Origin: Terfezia claveryi
Taxonomy: Eukaryota > Ascomycota > Pezizomycetes > Pezizales > Pezizaceae
DNA length: 64,000 nucleotides
Reading direction: 5' to 3'
NCBI GenBank assembly: GCA_015179025.1
Contig: WHUX01000037.1
Span: 1 to 64,000 of the forward strand
Shown: piece by piece, positions 34,514 through 45,197 of the stretch
How positions within the stretch are numbered: position 1 is the stretch's first letter
Layout of the letters: each line of letters begins with the position of its first letter
The notes under the pieces: model-generated
The model's input: only the letters and a program-made list of their open reading frames with translations
The model's database searches: none
What the model was told of the DNA's origin: nothing
Position numbers and translations under genes: made by a program

Positions 34514-35153
34514 GACTGTTTTGGGTATAGTTGACGACGCTTCTTGGTTTGGTTTTTGATATATCAGGTGTTTGGATTTACGTGTATCGTTTGGTTAGCC
34601 CTCAGTGTGAATATTCAGTGGGCTGATTATTGTGTAAAATTGAAGCTTTGTGTGTTTAGAGTTGGCGGCCTTCGACCAATATTGTTGTTTTGGAATGTTG
34701 ATCAGGTTAGTTTCGAGACATATTCATGTGTACCTACTTAATGTATATATTTACATTGTCTTCTGGTTTTTCATTCCCATGAAAATCTACAACTTCTAAG
34801 TAAACTTGGACATCTTACAGCGAAAAAACTAGAATCATCTCATACAATCAGTGACTGCACTGCCTTCATCTGTAATACTGTCGTCTAATAAAGTACACTC
34901 ACTCGCTCACTCGCACCCATCACAACAACGGACTATTCTGCAACGGTAATATCAAACATCGAAACAGTATAAAAAAATTACATCCATCACCAGGCAAAAT
35001 CATTGGGCCATAAAAAAAACCTATAGCCTCCAAGCCGCAAACGTTTTAACACCAACACCAGCCCACCTTTTATTCACTCTAGGAAACACCCATGCTCCTA
35101 TTAGACACACACATCCCTCCCCCCTCAACACACACAAGAAAAATATAACGCAT
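34514..35153. other. Convergent intergenic region
   Basis: 640 bp between two convergent genes, moderately AT-rich. No gene or structured repeat seen. Confidence 0.5.
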
Positions 35154-36400
35154 CTACACAGCCGCCAGCAAATCCGCCAAATCATCAACGGCCTTATCCT
35201 TCTCTAGCGCAACGTCCTGTTCCTCTTCCTCCTTCGCACGCCTGACTACGTCCTCCACCTCCTTCTCCTCTTCTTCTTCCTCATCGCTGTCCTCCTCCAT
35301 ATCATCCAACTCATCCAACCCCCCAAAGCCCCTCCGAGCGAATATATCCTTGATTTCAAGCACAACCTCATCGTCCTCGCTAAACTTATTCCCATTCAAT
35401 TCCAACTTCTCCAACACTGGTAACGCCTTCTCCAGCGCGTGCTTGAACTCCTTTGCCCCATTCACATCGATTTCGTTATACTGCAGTCGTAAAACCTTCA
35501 ATCCCTTATTCTTCCCCTCACTCAAAGCCTTCGCCACCTTACTACATTTCTTTCCCAAAAGACAGTCTCCAACGCCCAACTCCACCATCTTCTCCCACCT
35601 AACCACCGCCTTCGCCAGCGCCTCAGAGCCAGATGATGTAAACGTATTATCTTGTAGATCCAATGTCTCCAATCCAGTGCAATTGCTAAGCCCATTCTTT
35701 ATCAATATCGCAATCCCCTCGGGCCTAATCCCATTCTGCACCATCTTCACTGTCTTGACCCCGGTATTCGCCTTATACGCCTCCGCCCAAGCCTCCATGC
35801 TTCCATTCTCGCATCGATTCCTCCCGCAGATTACAGTTTCTAGAGGAGAGAACTTGGAATTCGTTTTCTTGAGCTCGGCAAGCTTGGTGAGTGACCTTGC
35901 GACGGAGGTGGCGCAGAATGGGCCAAGGCCATTGTTGTTTAGGTAGAGATGCTGTAGGGGCCCGTGTTGAGAGAGGAAGGTGACGAGGGGAATTTCGGCT
36001 AGTAATCCGAAGGCGTTGTCGCTAAGGTTGACGGTGTGCAGGTTCTCACAGGTGAGGAGGGCGGCGCCCAGGGCAGTGAGGGCAAGGGGGATTTCTTCTC
36101 GGAGACGGCCGGTGAAGATATCGGCCAGTTCGGCAACCTAGAGGGCACAAGCAAAATAGTAAATACTAGGGCCGGTGAGGAGTGGTGGGTAATGGATATA
36201 GGTACCTTTAGGTTTTTCTTATTCTTTAAAGCATCTGCTAACGCCTCGCACGCACCTATTCCCAAGGTATTCCCGCTCAACCAAACCTCCTCCACATGCC
36301 CATCTGCCTTCAAAGACGCAATATGCGGTTCGATGTCTGCTGCAGTATTGAGTTTTAATCCCTTTCCCTCGAGCGAGAATACCTTTCTTGATGCGACCAT
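35154..36400 (-). CDS. RNA1: Ran GTPase-activating protein
   Basis: ATG 36400 (MVASRKVFSLEGKGLKLNT). One intron at 36138-36205 joins KNLK to VAELADIFTGRLREEIPLAL. The protein is about 390 residues of leucine-rich repeats: VEEVWLSGNTLG, LHTVNLSDNAFG, LQHLYLNNNGLGP, LETLDLQDNTF, LKVLRLQYNEID and LEKLELNGNKF. RanGAPs keep a catalytic Arg in the early repeat region, and several Arg are present. The C-terminus is highly acidic (a run of Asp/Glu near 35250-35310), as in yeast Rna1. It stimulates GTP hydrolysis by Ran in the cytoplasm and so sets the direction of nuclear transport. Confidence 0.95.
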
Positions 36401-37422
36401 CGTTGAAGAATTACAGGATTGTCGTTTCCTGCTCTTGTTCTTTTTTCCTATTCTTCTTTTTTGTTTCTTCTTTTTTCTCCTGTACTCTTTTGCTTGCAGC
36501 TAAACAGGGTGTTTTTTTTTTTGGCAGGTGAAGGATATGAGAAGGAAGACTGTGGATGTCTTCAGCGTATTTATGATAGAGGAGGAAGGCGAGGAGCTGC
36601 CAGGCAAGCGGTCTTTGGAGAGAAATTTCAGGACGTGGTGGTGGCACGCAGGGATGGCTCGTGGGCAAGTGGAGCAAGATGCAGAAAGCTTGAAAGAAGC
36701 GAGATGTTCATGGTGGGGAGGGGAGGTGGAGGTGGTGATCGGTAACGAGAGGATGAGGTGGGGGGGGGGGGAAAGGGAGGGGCTTGGCAGGGTTACTGGT
36801 TCGGTAGGGCTGGACTGTGGCTGCATTGGCAGAGGTATGGGGGGGGACGGGGGGCGGTTGAGGGTACTGGTGTACTTGTATGTAGATACTATTGAGTGTT
36901 GAATCTTTCGTTTCCTTAGTACGAATGCCAATGTCCAATTTCGATTCGGTATCCCTTCCAGCAAGTTGTCAAAAGTTGCAAATCTGTCCAGCGTGATGTG
37001 TTGATGTTGTTGCACCTATATTGCATGTCGCTCACAGCACAGTAGATCTATGCAGCGCGGATACCTAGGCATATGCATCTTACGTAGGGAGGAGGTTGAG
37101 GTACATACTTCTACCGGTACTGGCCCCCTACCGCAAAAAAAAACGATCTGTAGACCCCTGCCGATCCGGCCCGACTCCGAAATCCGAAATCCGATATCCG
37201 AAATCCGCCATCGCCATCTGCCCTCCGCCTATCTCCTCACACGGGCATCGCTTCCATTACAAATTACTCCTCATTTCTAATGATCCGCTCGGCTACTAGT
37301 AAAGGGCTTCTGCAACTTGAAACCCAATAATCACTTCCACATCAGCTCGGTGAAATTTTATCCACATCCCTCGCACATACATCCAAAAAGCATATTTCGA
37401 TCGCCCCCATCCACAATCCAGC
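36401..37422. other. Intergenic, low complexity on both strands
   Basis: Overlapping open frames on both strands here have skewed composition (T-rich 36420-36520, G-rich 36700-36850) and no domain. This looks like the RNA1 promoter and COX17 upstream DNA. GATCCGGCCC, then repeated ATCCGAAATCCG-type words, occur at 37160-37205. Confidence 0.5.
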
Positions 37423-37761
37423 ATGTCTCAGCCAATAGTCCAGGCACCCGCCGGCGACGCTTGTCCTCTGCGTAGGCCCTGCTCTACTCACACAATTCAC
37501 TCCAGTACTGATTGGATAAACAGCCTCTAAAGCCCCCGATACCAAAGCCGCTGCGGGCCCCAAGCCATGCTGTACGTCCTCCTCACCTAAATCACCGCAA
37601 AATCCCCCGACATTAATCCATATACCACAGGTGTCTGTAAAGAAGAAAAAGCTCGCCGAGACGAATGCATGCTCTTCAGTAACCGAGGCGAGGAGGACTG
37701 TAAGCCTATGATTGACCTTTACCGAACGTGTATGGCGGGGTATGGATTCAAGCTACCTTGA
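37423..37761 (+). CDS. COX17: Cytochrome c oxidase copper chaperone
   Basis: Three small exons, 37423-37471, 37524-37571 and 37631-37761, joined by introns of 52 and 59 nt; splicing keeps frame exactly and gives 75 residues. The N-terminus is MSQPIVQAPAGDACPLP. The copper site is KPCCVC. It is followed by a twin CX9C fold: C-KEEKARRDE-C and C-KPMIDLYRT-C, ending MAGYGFKLP. Cox17 carries Cu(I) in the mitochondrial intermembrane space to Sco1 and Cox11 for cytochrome oxidase assembly. The copper cysteines and all four fold cysteines are present. Confidence 0.97.
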
Positions 37762-40700
37762 GGACGGTGCAGTGTCTAAAGGGCGGTCAGTTGCGATAGA
37801 ATGGAGAGATGCGGGTTTGCTCCACTAGACATGGGTATTGGTTAACCTAGTTGGGCATTGGTTATAATTGGTGGATTCATCAGGGAGGAGTGTATTTGAT
37901 CCCCCGGGGTCGAAATCTAATAATAAACATGTACATATGGCGTCACAGGCCAAATATTCTCAACGCTTTGAAGGCCCTAGAAGTATTTATCTGTTTTCCC
38001 ACAGCCCAACATTCAGCAATAATAACCAGTAGTCTCTATATTTTCCTAGACCCAGCAATTATTAGAAAAGTTAATTTGATTCCCCAACCATATGTAAACC
38101 GTGCGTAAAAGATAGGAAGCTGCATGGCGATGCGCTAAAACGCCACCCGTTTCAATGAAGCAGCCCTCTAGATTGATTACCCTGAAGCCATGTTGCGAAC
38201 ATTAACCTGAAACGGCACCGAGGAACGGCCAATACTACTGTGCGAGGCTTTTTCATCACGAATATCTAATCTCACCCAAGCCACCACTCTACCTCATCCT
38301 TCACTCTCCACCATGCTCCAGCCACTCAGCGATCCGCCTCATCCTCTGGCAGATCGAAAATTGAGAAAACGCTCGACTTGAGAGATAATTGGAAAACAAA
38401 AGACTTGCCAGATGGTAGGGGCATGTTGGATGCGATTTGGAACCTCCTGGTGGGGTGTGGGAGTAGGCTATCGTGATGTCGTAAATGTATTTCATGTGGT
38501 AAGTAGAGGTGCGAGGTACTGGATACAAGTCAAGTGCAAAACGTGGTGCAAAAGGAGGACTCATAAGGGAACTGCAACCTTGCTATGGCAGAAGGTATTA
38601 TGTGGGATATATGGGAATAGGTGAACTGAATCATGATAATAAAAACGTGCTAACACTTCGGACGTGGGTATAAGTAATGCGTAAACCTGGTTTCCATTTT
38701 GCTTCCGCGAACTTTTCATGTCTGCCCACTTACTTGGTGAAATCTCGTTCCTTCACTGTATGCAACTAGCCCTGTACACTGCAGCACAGAGATTAGCTCA
38801 GCGGATTCGTGAGTAATAAATTGGCCATCTATACCTCAATACCTTCCCAAAGAGTGCCGTAAACTCCACCTCATCTTTCGTCCAGTTCCTCGATACCAGT
38901 GGCATACCGATTGCGACAAACCCCTGGCACCTACTTCGTACCTGTACCGGCCATGCATTCCCTTCTTAATGGCAAGACATTGAATGAGCCAGCAATCTGA
39001 CCAAGAGACATGGTTGGATACCACAAGGCATTCTCATGACAAGGGAAGGAAACGAAATCTCCGCAATTAATGACTCGAAGCTTGTGCACAATCAATATGG
39101 CCTGTTAGCAATATGAGAATTGACTTTGTATATGAGTGTTGGGTATATGACGGACAGAGGTAGGGTGAGCGAGACTGGGATATCAACCACAAGACATGTG
39201 TAATTAATTGATCATGAAGTAGTTAGGACGCTGCTAGTTTGCAGTATTTATACCCATTTGGAATGGTAGGGGTTCTCTGCCTTAACCTCACTAAGTTTGT
39301 GACCGCCAAATATAATTGAACGATAATACTTTCAATCTAAAATTTTGTTCCATAATGCTGTAACAATGAAAGTGAACTTTAGCCAAACCGGAATCGCTCT
39401 TGAACCCTGCTTCGACTAGCAGCATCCACATTTATGGAGCGGAGCCTGAGATACAAGTAATAATGTTAGCTATATCTTAGCTATAGCTATAGGTGGTACA
39501 CACTAGAGAAGAACTAGTTAGAAGAATGGTAACTTCCTCCACCAATATCTAAAGCCTTCTTCCGATTAAACGCATAATCCATCCCCGCAACCTTCTTCAA
39601 TGCCTCCCAATTCCATACACACACCATCTTCGCCCCAGCATCCTTCTTCTTCTCCTTCTCCCCCTCCTCCTTCCCGTTCTCCCCCTTTCTCGACCCTCCA
39701 ACATCTCTCATAGACCTCCTCGGCTGTGGTATATTCCTAGGGAAAACTGTCCCAATAAATTATTCCTCTCCATCCATATACATCTGGCCCATGACCTTGC
39801 TATATCTACACAAAAAAACGGTAATTTCCCCCACCTATTGATTCGGGTCTATTGCGAGACATGGTCTGAAACGGTACTGGGTATTGGGGAAAGGGTTTCA
39901 TCCGGGTTTGAATCTTCAGCAATTCCATCCTCCTCCTTCATAATTCTTTTGGGCCCCCTCTCCCGCTCTACTAGAGACGAATTATCCTCCACAAATAGAA
40001 CGGTAATGACTAGCTAAATTTGTCCATCTGTTTTCTCAAGCATCGAAAATCAAGTCAAGGGGGGGAAGGGGTTTATCCGTGCAACTCTAAAGACCACAGT
40101 GGGGGATGAAGAGCCTTCTGGCAGGTAGGTTTCATCGGGAGTCTTCACAATCACTGCTTTTTATTCGAGAAACCGGAATGTGTGGTTTTCTTCTTTCTGA
40201 TGGTAGTTTTTCTTTTGGGGGGAGGAGGTGGTTGGTATGCAGAGTCTGGTGGGGAGACGCGAAAGTGCCGATGAGGCCGGAGAAACTTGGGGGCTTTGGA
40301 TGGTGGGAGCATTATGAAGGCAAAGGATTGGAGTCTTAGAGGGGGTATACCGCTAGGATAAGACATCACTGGGCGCGAGGTTTGCCTAGACACCGATGGC
40401 TTGTATATTGTATGCTAACAGCATCCAAATTCGAAGGGTGGAGATGGGGCCGGGTGGGGTATTAACGCTAGATATAATATGGAGGTGGGGTTGGTGAAAT
40501 TATTGATGGTGTTAAGACGTGTGGTCGCTGTACAAGTACTTCTCGCCAGATCGACCTGTCCGCAAGTAGTCCCGGCGGCGATGAGAGCATGGATGGGGAG
40601 ATGGGATGGAGGCATTATTTTGGCGGAGGTGAATTTTACATGATACCAAACTCTGGGTGGAGAGAGTTGATGCTTTACGTGTATATGCAAGCCGCCCGCA

Positions 40701-41230
40701 AACTCACAAAGCTCTTGCATGATGCTTATGCAGTGTATTGCTGATGTTTGAAGCTCAAGCTGAAGACTTTTTGCATATTCGTACGGTGTACGGAAGTACT
40801 CTATATACATATATACCTGTATATCTCTTTCAGAGGTCGTTGTGCCAACCGGACTACCTGTATATGTACTGTACCGTACAGTAGTTACGTTGTAAGTATT
40901 GTTCCTGAAGAGAACAGCTGAAACCCCCGGTGAAGTTTGAACTGGGAAAATCTAACCTCCGACCGACATGATGCTGAGATTTCTCCACAACTCATAGCCA
41001 GTTATTAAGGTACTGATTTCAAGCCTTTTGGCCCTTCCTCACCCAACGGCCACGCCTTCGCATCACAAGATTTCGGCAACTATACTCCAGTGCTGTTTTT
41101 TCTTCTTTGTTCGCCAACACATCAAGATATTTGGAATAATAACGCATTATTCCTCATTTGGAATATTTCAAATACCTTCGCGAGAAACTCTGTTTCCCAT
41201 TTTAGCTCTACAATAAGTGAAATCATCAAG
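37762..41230. other. 3.5-kb stretch without a supported gene
   Basis: Only scattered short frames. One minus stretch (39514-39750) could be a real last exon. The region includes a TATAGCTATAGC word near 39481 and GTAC-rich palindromic sequence at 40855-40895. Otherwise I see nothing. Confidence 0.45.
39514..39750 (-). CDS. Possible C-terminal exon of an unknown protein
   Basis: A minus frame reads through IPQPRRSMRDVGGSRKGE, a Lys/Glu-rich run, then MVCVWNWEALKKVAGMDY and stops with TAG at 39514. A second open stretch upstream (39850-39955) reads LVERERGPKRIMKEEDGI. Composition is protein-like, but no family is recognised and the connection between them is not clear. It may be a short gene or remnant. 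Confidence 0.25.
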   Translation of the reverse strand, partial: TVFPRNIPQPRRSMRDVGGSRKGENGKEEGEKEKKKDAGAKMVCVWNWEALKKVAGMDYAFNRKKALDIGGGSYHSSN

Positions 41231-42766
41231 ATGGCTGAATGTTCTCGGGGCGACTCAGAGGTACCATTCTCCATAGATAACTATTTCAAAATTGGGACCA
41301 TTGGGGGAGGTTCGTCAGGTTGGTTCTCGAATCTTAGTGACAAACTTTCATCCCGGATGGGCAGTAAGAGCCTGCGGCTTTTGGCGAATTGGCTCTTGAA
41401 TCACTCTGCCCAGGAAATCCAAATACTGACGATTGTGCGACAGAGGGTGACAGTCCCAAGAAGAGGGGCCCAAAGCCGGACCAAAAACCTGCAAAAAATG
41501 ACAAGATTGAGAGAAATCGGAAAGCTCAGAGGTAGGTTTCGATACTTGGGGTGTTTTTTTTATATATTTCCTACAAATGCTCTCAATAAGTTCCAATTGC
41601 CCTTATCCCTTTACCAGACTACCCTGATTCGATACCTTGCTGGTAAAACCATCTTCTGCTTTACCAAGTGTTACCTATATCAATTTCGACCGTGCTCACA
41701 TCCCATTCACCGTAGGTCCCACCGCGAGCGTAAGGAACGCTACATCCGCAATCTGGAACAAGAATTGCAGCGTCTCCGGGAAGCCTATACGGCTGCCATA
41801 AAGGAGAAAGTCACAGTTATGGAAGAGAACAAACAACTCCATGCTATACTGAAACAAAATGGAATCGCATTTCCATATTCTACTCAGATACAAGAGCAAA
41901 CTATAATCCTAGCAGACAATATACCTGCCACCACTCTGGGTATTGACCAACTTCAAGTTGACCATGACCACGGACATGACTACAGTCAGCACGGGCACGG
42001 CCACAGCCATCACGCCCATCCCTATCCATCACTACCACAAACTGGCTTTGGTTCTGGCGGAGGTCAGGGCACCGTACTCGGTATTCAACAGATGACACCC
42101 GAGCAATACAGCCGGATTGCAATCAACCTTGTACTGGGGTATGTACTTACTTATGTCACTATCAAGAAAAAATAGCTAACATGGGAGCAACACCAGCCTA
42201 GAAAAACCCTGCTCCGACCATATGCAAAAGCTTGCTACTTTATCCCACCAGAATTCCGATTACATTCAAGGGCATGTCCTCATGGTCAGCTGCCCACCCG
42301 AGTCACACACAACGGCCAACCCAAATCAGGAATGGGGCTTGAGGACGGTGGACTTGGATCCGGAACCCCTTGGGACTCTGTTTAATATGCAGGTTTTGGA
42401 TGCGGAAAGGAAGCGATATCTGGAGGGACTTGATGGAGAGTTGACGCCAATGGCGTAAGTTCTCGTGTCTAGATGTATAATTGCAGGTGATCGAGGTGTT
42501 CACTAACACCACGACAGGGCTTGGACCAAAATTACGACCCATCCCAGGTTCCATGAGCTAACACCTCAGGATTTCGATACTTTGACTGAGGTACTTTCGA
42601 AGAGAGTTGGTTGTCATGGGTGGGTTTCCTTTTGATCCGAATAGCAATCTAATGCATATGGCATGCCACTGACAAAATGACATACAGGTTCGGTGCCGTC
42701 ATTGAGGAAGCGGAGGTTGAGGATGCAATGGATTCCTTCTTTGATGCGAAGGACGGCCGGGCATGA
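41231..42766 (+). CDS. bZIP transcription factor
   Basis: ATG 41231 (MAECSRGDSE) and stop TGA at 42764. The basic region spans an intron: KKRGPKPDQKPAKNDKIERN RKAQR ends at 41531, and after GTAGGT..CCGTAG the next exon starts SHRERKERYIRNLEQELQRL at 41716. The N-x7-R pattern (NRKAQRSHR) and following leucine heptads define the bZIP. A His-rich tract (DHGHDYSQHGHGHSHHAH, near 41965-42020) follows, then a conserved-looking C-terminal part. Two more introns lie near 42140-42200 and 42455-42520. Similar fungal AP-1/Yap-like factors bind DNA as dimers in stress control. The first exon junction (41260-41360) is unclear because the bZIP frame meets a stop upstream. Confidence 0.85.
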
Positions 42767-43272
42767 GCTTCTTTATTATATTTGAGTAGTTTGGTGGTGG
42801 GTGTTCGGATACAGAATATATCTCTTATGCGTTGCGTTAGGAGGATTGGTATTGTGGTGTTGTGGTGTTGCGGTGTTGGAGTTATATTTTGAAAAACCTC
42901 ATGTTTGCTAGTGATGTTTAACATACCTTTAGATTCGTCACGAATGAATTCCATATTCAAAACGAAAAGCTGGAGGTCATTGACTTTGACTGCCCATGGA
43001 CTGTGACGTCTGAATACTTGTAAATTTTCCGGTCTCAGTCTATCTCTTGGAGTGCATCCCTGCACATTTGGGGCGTGCCTTCGAACGCCTCTCGGCACTA
43101 CCCGTCAGGAAAGATGGATGGCCCACAGAGATAGATCTGCAATCTCGCTCCCTTCTTCACAAACAAACAAGTTACTGATTGCAACAAACAGTGGGAACTA
43201 CTTGGGCTCGATCGACTATACCACCAACGACACAGACCAGGGGACGCAGAGGAAGCAAGCAGGGTACATGTG

Positions 43273-44257
43273 ATGTCAAACCAAGAGCTCTACTTCGCGC
43301 TGCTGAGGATTTCAGCAGCGCAGACCCTCAGAGCGGCCGGGTTGACGGCATCGAGGCCGAGTGTTTTGGATGCTTTTACCGGTGGGTCTTTGGGGTTCCA
43401 CAGTCCACCAAGCATCAGCCACGTCTTGCTAACCATGATACAAACAAACAGACATCACTGCCCGATACCTCCAACTCCTGGCCCTCACCACCAAAAACTT
43501 CGCCGAGATGTCCAACCGTCCTGGATCCGATATCACTGTTACCGATGTTCGTGGTGCAATGGAACACCTAGGCCTGATCCAGCCTGCACCAATCTTCCCT
43601 CGTTCGAGGAAACGCAGAAAGGTTGATCTCAGTCAGGACCCCAATCAGGACCTTATTAATAACCCCAACTCCATATATACAAACCCCGGAGAATTTTTTT
43701 TTGCTGGGGGACAGCAAGATGCAGCTGGGAATAGGGAATTGGAGGCCGGAAACGACGACGATGGCTACGATGATGACGAGGATACACATGGGGTAGATGC
43801 ATTGATTGAGTGGTTTAAAGGCCCAGTCGCAGCTGAAATCAGGAGGGTAGCTGGGGTGATGCCAGGGGCTGGTATGGCTCCTGCAGCCACTGCTACTGCT
43901 ACTGCTACTGCTACTGCTACTACCACTGCAGAAGCCGGACTAAGCACCGCTCCAGGAGCACCAGTTCTTAATACCGGTATCGAAACTCCTGTTGTTTCTG
44001 TAAGTGGAGCTGGGATATCTCCTCTGGCCGGAGGAGTGGCGGGGATCGAGACTAGACCAGTTACGTGGTTGGATGGTGAGCACCTCTACAGGCGAGGCGG
44101 TGGTGAACAAATGCTAACATAATATGGAGTTGTAGGCCTTAAGAGTAAACCCGATAAGTGGAAGGGCACTGTACTTGGCCCCACAGCAGCCGAAATTGCG
44201 CCAGCCAAGATCGAAGGTGGGTCTGGACCACTGGGCAATGAAGTTCCTACTACCTAA
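43273..44257 (+). CDS. Histone-fold (bromodomain-associated) protein, TAF3-like
   Basis: Exon 1 starts MSNQELYFALLRISAAQTLR and carries most of a BTP-type histone fold. An intron at about 43380-43451 leads to DITARYLQLLALTTKNFAEM, then ITVTDVRGAMEHLGLIQP, completing the fold. A short linker contains a basic RSRKRRKVD signal, an acidic run (DDDGYDDDED) and an Ala-Thr repeat from a GCTACT microsatellite (43888-43925). The last exon after an intron near 44075-44135 ends in TAA at 44255. This fold at the N-terminus is typical of TAF3 (TFIID) and Spt7 (SAGA). With about 290 residues and no PHD finger it resembles fungal TAF3. The role in TFIID is inferred. Confidence 0.78.
43885..43926 (+). repeat. 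Coding microsatellite (ACTGCT)n
   Basis: About six ACTGCT units encode an alternating Ala-Thr run within the TAF3-like gene. Hexamer units keep the frame if copy number changes. Confidence 0.85.
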
Positions 44258-45197
44258 AACTCCAGCTCACATCACAACATGATCCTTATGGGTATTAGAT
44301 TCAAGGAACTATTTCATTTTTCTTACTCTTCTGACATGTACATGTTTTTTACTCAATTTTCCCTAACACGGGTCCTTACTTGCTTTCATCACCAGCTATG
44401 ATCCCACATCTCATATTTTTTCTTGCAAATTTTGCTCATCATCGGAGGCGTTATCTGGTAAAGGGGTATCTTGTTCTTGATTGCTTTCTTGTTTGTGCAT
44501 TATGTTACTTCTGGGACAGGGGGAAAAGAACTTGAAAACTTTGAACCACCTATCCGACATTCAGGGATTGTGTTGAAACCACCGTAACTTAGGACTTAGT
44601 GTAGGATGGAAAGAAAGAGAGCTTTAAAGAAAATCGAAGTTCGTCTCAGGGACAAACAAATCTTAAATAATGAAAAAAGTGAGGCAGAAACAATACAACA
44701 AAAAAACACCTTAACCCATATAACTCTTGAACAAAGGAAACAAAATGCATCTCACTCACTGACTGGATAGCAGGATATCGGTGACTCTACATTCGGTATC
44801 TGAAGAAGTAAAAATGGCTGCCAGAAGTAGAGAAGCGAAATAAAAAGGTTGGGAAAAGAGCGGAGGAAAACCACAGAGGATTAAGAGGTTAAAAAACTGT
44901 ACAAAGATCACGGCAGAAGTAATCACCAAGTCACCATGTCCAAAGTTGCATCCCATACTCCAGATCCAAATGCCAAAAAAGAAGACGAATTAAAAATCAC
45001 GCAAAATAACAGATGGAGGTACCATCGAAACAAGGTTCAGTTGTAGGTAAGAGCAGTAATAGGTACAACTCACGCATCGAGCGCATAATTCACATTATTA
45101 GGATTCGAAGTGTAAGAAAGATCGAAGAATGGGAACTGGGAATTGTCACCGCACAGCTAAACACGGTTGTCCTCGTCAAACGCATTAAACTCTTCAA
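44258..45197. other. Convergent intergenic region
   Basis: 940 bp between convergent genes. No gene or repeat of note; AT-rich with scattered short frames. Confidence 0.5.

Noticed and set aside
36419..37015. Overlapping open frames on both strands near RNA1
   Set aside because: Strand-biased low-complexity DNA (T-rich, G-rich) keeps frames open; no domain on either strand.
38785..38870. TAGCTCAGCGG near 38795 looks like a tRNA D-arm
   Set aside because: No anticodon stem and no GGTTCGA-type arm follow at the right distance.
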